NCBI RefSeq assembly: GCF_001866055.1
Contig: NZ_MLQS01000007.1
Coordinates: forward strand, 12,239 to 76,238
DNA length: 64,000 nt
Reading direction: 5' to 3'
DNA from: Anaerobacillus alkalidiazotrophicus
GTDB lineage: Bacteria; Bacillota; Bacilli; Bacillales_H; Anaerobacillaceae
Part shown: one piece after another, positions 63,658 to 64,000 of the stretch
How positions within the stretch are numbered: the stretch's first letter is position 1
Layout of the letters: each line of letters starts with the position of its first letter
Translations under genes and position numbers: made by a program
Notes under the pieces: generated by a model
What the model saw: the letters and a program-made list of their open reading frames with translations, nothing else
Database searches by the model: none
What the model was told of the DNA's origin: nothing

Positions 63658-64000
63658 ATGAGATTTTCATTATTACTCGTATTTTTCGTTTTAGCTCAAC
63701 TAACAAATGTAAATGAAGCTAGTCTTACCTTAACATTAAACGGTGAAACAATCGGAAACGTAAGTAAAAGCGATTTTTTTTCTAATTTAGGAGAACCGGT
63801 CATTGATATTGGAAAATCGAATGATTTTATCGAAAAATTAGATAAGCAAATTTATTATCATCCGATAAACGCTTATATTAATAAGGAAGGAAAAATCATT
63901 CCAGAACAACTCGGTTACAAACTAGATCAAGAAAAATTTATACAGCTATTTTTTAACTACTTACTAGGTAATTCTCCATCACAAATTGAAATACCTACGA
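63658..64000 (+). CDS. VanW/YoaR-like protein, 5-prime part
   Basis: ATG 63658 lies 9 bases after AGGAGG. The frame is open to the window end (114 codons). A signal peptide (RFSLLLVFFVLAQL) is followed by LTLNGETIGNVSKSDF and HPINAYINKEGKIIPEQLGYKLD, the pattern of the N-terminal peptidoglycan-binding-like domain of VanW/YoaR family proteins. The rest lies outside the window. Confidence 0.65.
   Translation, partial: MRFSLLLVFFVLAQLTNVNEASLTLTLNGETIGNVSKSDFFSNLGEPVIDIGKSNDFIEKLDKQIYYHPINAYINKEGKIIPEQLGYKLDQEKFIQLFFNYLLGNSPSQIEIPT

Overview
The window looks like chromosomal DNA of a low-GC, spore-forming member of the Bacillaceae. Support: three very small spore-type (gamma-SASP-like) genes, a ydaO/yuaA c-di-AMP riboswitch ahead of ktrAB, a kipR/pxpABC set, yhaPQ-like ABC genes, LTA synthases, a LysM/SleB cell wall hydrolase, and strong AGGAGG-type ribosome sites. 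Coding density is low. Much of the intergenic DNA consists of short repeated, strongly folded elements, and at least seven genes are broken.

Layout. 1-16.4 kb: SASP-like genes, a truncated sulfite-oxidase-like gene, yhaPQ, a HAD phosphatase, a GGDEF-EAL protein, a broken LTA-synthase-like gene, an MFS exporter, then a run of very small membrane proteins, one of which is split by a mobile structured repeat. 16.7-31.1 kb: the most remarkable region. On the minus strand a sigma-A promoter and a textbook c-di-GMP-I (GEMM-I) riboswitch with its terminator lead into a tightly packed operon. It encodes a tail-anchored coiled-coil protein, three consecutive dynamin-like or degenerate GTPases, a two-TM protein, a HerA/FtsK-like ATPase with a Ser-rich insert, a PD-(D/E)XK nuclease-like protein and two unrecognised helical proteins. 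Just downstream lie a WHH-motif nuclease toxin and its SUKH immunity protein. Just upstream lies a protein whose N-terminal half resembles the N-terminal half of the toxin. I cannot match this set to a described system. It reads as a membrane-linked, second-messenger-controlled conflict or toxin-deployment system.

31-46 kb: RpiB-like isomerase lacking the usual Cys, a CueP-like copper protein whose first metal-binding Cys codon is TGA with a SECIS-like hairpin at bacterial spacing, GNAT, small proteins, a YhhX-like dehydrogenase, AI-2E-family permease, cardiolipin synthase, and ktrAB under a c-di-AMP riboswitch. 46-64 kb: a 4.7-copy 122-bp tandem repeat, a frameshifted maltose acetyltransferase, 5-oxoprolinase genes (pxpA, pxpBC) around kipR, a serine hydrolase, an ECF sigma operon with two zinc-finger anti-sigma-like proteins, a YfcE phosphodiesterase, LysM-SleB hydrolase, LTA synthase and the start of a VanW/YoaR-like gene.

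Repeats. Four interspersed families are named here A (about 130 bp, three hairpins), B (about 160-215 bp, nested hairpins), C (starts near ACTGTCTAGC and ends near GCGCTTGCGCTT) and D (113-115 bp, terminal inverted repeats around a central palindrome whose stem differs between copies but stays paired). They occur in both orientations between genes and sometimes side by side.
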